From Hyphomonas sp. (GTDB taxonomy: Bacteria > Pseudomonadota > Alphaproteobacteria > Caulobacterales > Hyphomonadaceae): 64,000 bases of DNA. Below, piece after piece: positions 60,049-64,000 of the stretch (its first letter is position 1; the number at the start of each line of letters is the position of its first letter). The position numbers and the translations under genes are program-made. The stretch covers positions 1 through 64,000 of the forward strand of contig NZ_PNMA01000003.1 in NCBI RefSeq assembly GCF_013823385.1, in the 5' to 3' direction. Below the pieces are notes generated by a model that was given only the letters and a program-made list of their open reading frames with translations, had not been told where the DNA came from and did not search any database.

Positions 60049-61007
60049 GCCGCCGGATCGGCTTCATCGTCAATCCGCTCAGCCATACAGTCCAGCGCAA
60101 GGGCTCAACGCTCGAGCGGGTCGCTGCGCGCGTGGAAGATGCTGTCCTGATCCGGATCAATGACTTTGCACGCCTGCCTGAGCAATTGCGCGAACTTGCG
60201 GGAGAAAAGGTCTCAGCCGTCTTCATTGAAGGCGGGGACGGTACCCTTCAGGCCGTATTGTCTGGCTGGCCGGGCCTCGCACAAGGAGGCGGACAATTAC
60301 CGGACCTGGCGATACTGCCCGGAGGCAGCACCAATCTCGCTTTCAAGGTGGCGGGCCTGCGCCGCAGCGCGGCTGATGATATTGCCGCGTTTATAAGATC
60401 CTATCGCGCGGATGGCCTCACCACGCGAACAAGCCTCCCAGCGCTCCGGATCGAAAGTCCCAGCCTGCCGGCGCCGTTGGTCGGTATGCTGCTCTCCACC
60501 GGATCACTGGCCCGCGCGATGATCTATACCCAGAAACAGATCCACGGGGATGGTCATCGCGGATCGCTCGCCGTTGCCGAAGCAGCCACGCGTTTCGTTC
60601 TGTCGCCAGAGGCTTATCTGGATACGGATGGGGAACCGCTGCTTCGCGCCGGTGATTTCAAGGCAGACAGCGCAGCATTCCGCCTGCAGGGGGCACATGC
60701 GCTCAGCCTCATGACGACCCTTCCGTATCTCAGCCTCGGTCTCAAGCCATTCTGGGGAGAGGCAAGCGGGCCCATTGCCGTCACCTATGCCCAGTGGCCC
60801 ATCTCTGGCTTCCGGGCCGCCTTCCTGAAGATTCTGACGAATACCACTGGCCCGGAAATGACCCGTCATGGCCTCACCAGCTACCGGACAGACAGTCTCA
60901 ATCTCTGCTGTTCCGGGCCGATTGTGTTGGACGGAGAGCTGTTGCAAATCCTGGATGATGCCCCCATCAGGGTCTCCTCCACCCGCCCCATCCGGTTCTT
61001 GCGATGA
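60045..61007 (+). CDS. cpgB: DAGK-family lipid kinase, probable ceramide kinase
   Basis: A 320-residue diacylglycerol-kinase-catalytic-domain protein. IGFIVNPLSHTVQRKGS is the first strand with the phosphate-binding loop, FIEGGDGTLQAVLSG is the GGDGT motif, and LPGGSTNLAFKVAG matches GGTGND (with Ser-Thr-Asn). In Caulobacter the equivalent gene in the sphingolipid cluster encodes ceramide kinase CpgB, which makes ceramide-1-phosphate. Symbol assigned by position and family. ATGA overlaps on both sides. Confidence 0.82.
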   Translation: MSRRIGFIVNPLSHTVQRKGSTLERVAARVEDAVLIRINDFARLPEQLRELAGEKVSAVFIEGGDGTLQAVLSGWPGLAQGGGQLPDLAILPGGSTNLAFKVAGLRRSAADDIAAFIRSYRADGLTTRTSLPALRIESPSLPAPLVGMLLSTGSLARAMIYTQKQIHGDGHRGSLAVAEAATRFVLSPEAYLDTDGEPLLRAGDFKADSAAFRLQGAHALSLMTTLPYLSLGLKPFWGEASGPIAVTYAQWPISGFRAAFLKILTNTTGPEMTRHGLTSYRTDSLNLCCSGPIVLDGELLQILDDAPIRVSSTRPIRFLR

Positions 61008-61933
61008 TAACGCCTGACGCCCGTTTGCCAGCCCTGCGTGCCCTGATCCTTGAGGACCAGATTGATCTGGGTGAAGGTGCGCGCGAAGTCGCGCAAGCCA
61101 TCTGTGAACGTCATAAAGGCGCGGTGCGCGGACTGGTTTTCTACGGGTCCGCCATGCGTCAGGGCGAAGTGGCAGACAAGATGTATGATTTCTATGTCAT
61201 CGTTGATCAGTACAAATCTGTCTACGGATCTGGTTTGAAGCGTTTCGGATCGTGGTTGCTGCCGCCGGGCGTGCACTACATGCAGATCACCGGTGCTAAC
61301 GGCAAACGCCTTCGGAGCAAGTATTCCATCGTTTCGGAGAAAGCGTTTCAACGGCGCGCGCGGGGCGGTGCGTTCGAGAGCATGCTCTGGGCACGTTTCG
61401 CTCAGCCTTCCGCCGTGCTGTCAGACAATCCTGAAGTGCGCGCACAGCTTCTGGATACGCTGGCCCTCGCCTGCGCGCATTTCGCTAACGAAATCCGCCC
61501 TTTGCTGTCAGGTCCAGTTGCGCCCCTCATGCCTTGGATCAGAGGTCTTAGCGAGAGCTACAAAACGGAACTAAGGCCGGAGCGACCGGACGCACGCGCC
61601 AGCGAGATCGTGGCCCGGTTTGAGGGCCGGTATCGAAAGCTGTCGGAAATTCTGTTCGCGTCAGAGCTGGAAATACCACCAAAACCCGGCCGCGCCCGCG
61701 CGTTTCTCTGCCAGGGGAAATGGATACTGCGCCGGATCATTGGCAAGCCCGTGGGCGCGCTGCGCGTCTTGAAGGCGGCTGCGACATTCGATGCCGGCCT
61801 CGACTATATTCTTGAAAAGGTCGAAAGCCATTCCGGCGTTCGCATTTCGGTGACGGAGGCAGAGCGCCGCCGTCCCTTGATCCATGCGCCATCCCTGGCC
61901 TGGCGGCTCTACCGTGCTGGCGCCTTCCGCTGA
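61004..61933 (+). CDS. Ceramide-phosphoglycerate pathway protein (nucleotidyltransferase-like)
   Basis: A 309-residue protein that starts in an ATGA overlap with the lipid kinase. GLVFYGSAMRQGEVADKMYDFYVIVDQYKS resembles a nucleotidyltransferase fold (GS-x-R...D-x-D; seen in parts as FYGSAMR and DKMYDFYVIVD). It is followed by helical regions without membrane segments. A similar gene sits beside cpgB in the Caulobacter sphingolipid cluster and is needed for phosphoglycerylated ceramide. The exact reaction is not established by the sequence. Confidence 0.75.
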   Translation: MITPDARLPALRALILEDQIDLGEGAREVAQAICERHKGAVRGLVFYGSAMRQGEVADKMYDFYVIVDQYKSVYGSGLKRFGSWLLPPGVHYMQITGANGKRLRSKYSIVSEKAFQRRARGGAFESMLWARFAQPSAVLSDNPEVRAQLLDTLALACAHFANEIRPLLSGPVAPLMPWIRGLSESYKTELRPERPDARASEIVARFEGRYRKLSEILFASELEIPPKPGRARAFLCQGKWILRRIIGKPVGALRVLKAAATFDAGLDYILEKVESHSGVRISVTEAERRRPLIHAPSLAWRLYRAGAFR

Positions 61934-61943
61934 CGGCGCCAGC
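61916..61943. terminator. Stable hairpin between convergent sphingolipid genes
   Basis: Perfect 9-bp stem GCTGGCGCC / GGCGCCAGC, extended by wobble pairs, overlapping the stop codon of the rightward operon and 12 bp before the end of the leftward spt gene. No U-tract; possible bidirectional terminator or RNA-end barrier. Confidence 0.4.
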
Positions 61944-61954
61944 GTGGGGGCGTT

Positions 61955-63148
61955 CTAAGTCAGATCACGGAATGCCGAGACAATCGCATCGATCTCTTGT
62001 GCAGAATGAGCCGCCGACACGCTGAGCCGGAGCAGGGATTTCGCATGCGGGGTTGCAGGCGGGACGGCGAGGTTCACATAGATGCCAGCCGCCAGAAGCT
62101 GGTTCCATTCCCGCACAGCCGTCAACTCGTCCGGGCGCGGCAGGGCGATGATCGGCCCCGGCGGAGATGCCGGCGCGAAACCCGCTTCCGCCAATCCGGC
62201 ATGAAGCTGGTGCGCCCGTGCCATCAGTTCACGGCTGAGATCGGGCCCATTCATCATCTCGCCCATTGCCGCGCGGGCGGCGGCGACGTTTGAAGGGGAT
62301 CCCGACGCCGTGAAAAGGTAAGGCCGGCTCACCAGCCGCATCAGATCAAGGCCGGAATGGCGCGATACGCAGAAGCCGCCAATCGAGGCAAAGCTCTTCG
62401 AGAAGGTGCCGGAGAGAAAGTCGATCTTGTCGAGCACGCCAAGCGCGTCGGCAAGTCCGCGCCCACGTTCGCCATAGCAGCCAACCGAGTGGGCTTCATC
62501 CACATAGAGATAGGCGCCATGCTCATGGGCCACCGCAACAAATTCATCCAGCGGCGCCACATCGCCGAGCATGGAATAAAGCCCTTCCACCACAACAAGG
62601 CGCGCGCCTTCGTCAGGCAGGCGTGCCAACCGCTTGGCAAGGTCTTCGGGGCTATTGTGCCGGAAGCGGATGGTTTCAGCGTCGCTCAGACGGCACCCGT
62701 CATAAATGCAGGCATGGCTGTCGGCATCGATCAGCAGATGGTCGCCGCGTCCTGCCAGCGTACTGATCGCGGCGAGGTTTGCCTGGTATCCGGTGGTGAA
62801 GACGACCGCAGACTTTGCGCCGAAGAAGGTCTTCAGGTCTTCTTCAAGATCGATATGCTCGCGGAAAGTTCCGTTCGCCAGCCGGCTGCCGGTCGTCGCC
62901 GTTCCCTGGCGGGCAATGGCGTCGATGGCGGCAGATTTAACGGCCTCGGAGAATGTCAGCCCCAGATAATTGTTCGTGCCGGCGAGGATGATTTCCCGCC
63001 CGTTCACAAGCGCGCGGGTGGGTGACAGGATCTCGTCAAAAGTCATGCCGAACGGCAGCTTGCCAAGCGACAACACTGCTTCGGCGCGTTGCCCGATCTT
63101 CTCGAACTTCTCGAAAATGTCGGACTTTTTGGCGTCACTATCGAACAT
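61955..63148 (-). CDS. spt: Serine palmitoyltransferase
   Basis: A 397-residue alpha-oxoamine synthase (PLP enzyme, fold type I). Features: NNYLGLTFSEAVKSAAIDA, GTATTGSRLANGTFREHIDLEEDL, VDEAHSVGCYGERGRG (DEAH, cofactor His/Asp) and TFSKSFASIGGFC with the Schiff-base Lys. It condenses serine with a fatty acyl-ACP/CoA to 3-ketosphinganine, the first step of sphingolipid synthesis. KBL and ALAS are alternative family members, but the overlapping ACP gene and CerR-like neighbour favour Spt. It overlaps the ACP gene by 11 bp. Confidence 0.9.
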   Translation of the reverse strand: MFDSDAKKSDIFEKFEKIGQRAEAVLSLGKLPFGMTFDEILSPTRALVNGREIILAGTNNYLGLTFSEAVKSAAIDAIARQGTATTGSRLANGTFREHIDLEEDLKTFFGAKSAVVFTTGYQANLAAISTLAGRGDHLLIDADSHACIYDGCRLSDAETIRFRHNSPEDLAKRLARLPDEGARLVVVEGLYSMLGDVAPLDEFVAVAHEHGAYLYVDEAHSVGCYGERGRGLADALGVLDKIDFLSGTFSKSFASIGGFCVSRHSGLDLMRLVSRPYLFTASGSPSNVAAARAAMGEMMNGPDLSRELMARAHQLHAGLAEAGFAPASPPGPIIALPRPDELTAVREWNQLLAAGIYVNLAVPPATPHAKSLLRLSVSAAHSAQEIDAIVSAFRDLT

Positions 63149-63395
63149 TTGCGAGCTGTCCTATCTTTGCAACGAGGTCTTGAACGGTGTCGATATCGGA
63201 AGCCGCCTCGACGGGCAGGGAGATATTATAAAGATCCTCAAGTTCCATCACGATGTCGAATATCTCGACAGAATCGATCTCCAGATCGGCCCCTATACGC
63301 GTATCCGGACGGATGGCGGCCTGAGTGTGGCTGCGTGCCGAGAGCACTCTGGCAACGTCTTCAAAGATCGTTTTCTGATCTGTTCCTGAGTGCAT
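63138..63395 (-). CDS. Acyl carrier protein for sphingolipid synthesis
   Basis: An 85-residue ACP. LEIDSVEIFDIVMELEDLY carries the phosphopantetheine Ser42 in the DSVE motif (DSLE/D in housekeeping AcpP). Acidic four-helix protein. It overlaps spt by 11 bp and follows the reductase by 2 bp, so it should supply acyl chains to Spt, as the equivalent ACP does in Caulobacter. Confidence 0.92.
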   Translation of the reverse strand: MHSGTDQKTIFEDVARVLSARSHTQAAIRPDTRIGADLEIDSVEIFDIVMELEDLYNISLPVEAASDIDTVQDLVAKIGQLANVR

Positions 63396-63397
63396 CT

Positions 63398-64000
63398 TTA
63401 CGCTCGTTTCTTTCCAAACTTGTACATTTCCCTAGCAGACCGCCGAAAGGGGGCAATACATCGCTCCAGCGTTACGTCCAGCGGGGTGGGATCCGGAATC
63501 TGGGTGTCCGCGAGCCAGTCGCCAGAGAGCAGTTCCTTCACCTTGCCGCTGGAAAACACCTGCGGCTCTCCGTTCAGCTTCACAGCAAGGTCTGCCGCCT
63601 GACCAGCCACTTTCATCAGTAGGGGAGGCATCACAATGCGGCGCACTCGGCGGAGCAGCACGCGCTGCGCGCTCTCGGCGATATCATCCCAGCTGAGGTT
63701 TAGGTGGCCGGCGGGAGCCATGGTTCGAATGCCGCTCGCAGTCTTGTGGGCACAGGCGGCAAGGCATCGCGAAGCATCGGCTACATCAATCACGGAAAAA
63801 CGGAACTTCGCCGCCGCCCCGCTGGGGCTGGGCAGAAAACCTTTGGCCAGAGCCGAAAACAGCGCCTGTGTCGCCTCGTCATCCGGGCCAAGAACGGCGG
63901 GGGCGCGGAAAATGGTAAGCGCCATGCCTCCTGCATTTTCGATGGCCAGTATCTCACTGTCAGCCTTGGAGCGCGCATAGTCCGAAGCATCAGGCCGCTG
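63398..64000 (-). CDS. cerR: NAD-dependent epimerase/SDR, CerR-like ceramide reductase (partial)
   Basis: The C-terminal 200 residues of an extended SDR; the N-terminal Rossmann part is outside the window. YARSKADSEIL is the YxxxK active site at the right edge, followed by LTIFRAPAVLGPDDEATQALF and FSVIDVADASRCLAA typical of NAD-dependent epimerases. In Caulobacter the adjacent SDR CerR reduces the 3-keto group to finish ceramide. Name given by family and position. Ends 2 bp before the ACP gene. Confidence 0.8.
   Translation of the reverse strand, partial: QRPDASDYARSKADSEILAIENAGGMALTIFRAPAVLGPDDEATQALFSALAKGFLPSPSGAAAKFRFSVIDVADASRCLAACAHKTASGIRTMAPAGHLNLSWDDIAESAQRVLLRRVRRIVMPPLLMKVAGQAADLAVKLNGEPQVFSSGKVKELLSGDWLADTQIPDPTPLDVTLERCIAPFRRSAREMYKFGKKRA

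Noticed and set aside
1-64000. CRISPR arrays, tRNA or rRNA genes, insertion sequences
   Set aside because: No regularly spaced repeats of CRISPR size, no tRNA-like cloverleaf and no transposase were seen on reading the window.

Overview
The window looks like chromosome of an alphaproteobacterium, most likely from the Caulobacterales/Hyphomonadales (Hyphomonas-like). Evidence: moderately high GC, a GTTC-N7-GTTC (alphaproteobacterial) SOS box before imuA-imuB-dnaE2, a Caulobacter-like sphingolipid gene cluster, a large TonB-dependent receptor, DUF2141 and DUF4142 proteins, and many ATGA-type start/stop overlaps. I see no rRNA, tRNA, CRISPR array, insertion sequence or plasmid origin.

Layout. 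1-1520: edge of a copper-resistance locus (Tat-exported protein, CusF-like protein, Cys/His-rich secreted protein) divergent from csoR, with a CsoR-like operator between them. 2168-5289: operon of a CPBP membrane protease, a class C beta-lactamase-fold lipoprotein and an Acg-type nitroreductase. 5679-16390: stress-type region with a DUF4142 protein, a degenerate SRAP protein, several small proteins, MscS channel, SDR, and trehalose genes otsA / otsB-GH15. 16502-22728: FMN reductase, a lipoprotein and an arsenic operon (arsR, frameshifted acr3, two arsC types, osmC-like, arsH), then a spermidine-synthase-like methyltransferase-fold protein. 22769-25120: SulP transporter with a tandem Usp. 25560-30847: haem-copper oxidase operon (ctaG, copD-like, coxB, a coxA-coxC fusion, small membrane protein).

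31075-44691 is the most novel part. A LacI regulator sits among divergent and collinear units: TonB receptor, ceramidase-like exported hydrolase, ROK fructokinase, two exported HSL-type alpha/beta hydrolases, a GH68/GH32-like cytoplasmic fructoside hydrolase, an MFS permease and two exported SGNH esterases. Five near-identical palindromes (TGCAAACGNTTGTA type) lie upstream of these units. I infer a single regulon that takes up an acylated fructose-containing sugar, strips acyl groups outside the inner membrane, imports and splits the sugar, and phosphorylates fructose.

44800-50899: a 2H phosphoesterase and the SOS mutasome imuA-imuB-dnaE2. 50990-64000: a sphingolipid locus: serine palmitoyltransferase, its acyl carrier protein and the ceramide reductase (CerR-like) at the right edge; a GNAT-like protein matching bacterial ceramide synthase; a DAGK-type lipid kinase (ceramide kinase-like) with a downstream partner; a dedicated LptF/LptG-like pair; and a head-group branch (cytidylyltransferase-like enzyme, CDP-alcohol phosphotransferase, HAD phosphatase, glycerophosphotransferase-like enzyme). 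Together they predict synthesis, decoration and export of an anionic sphingolipid.
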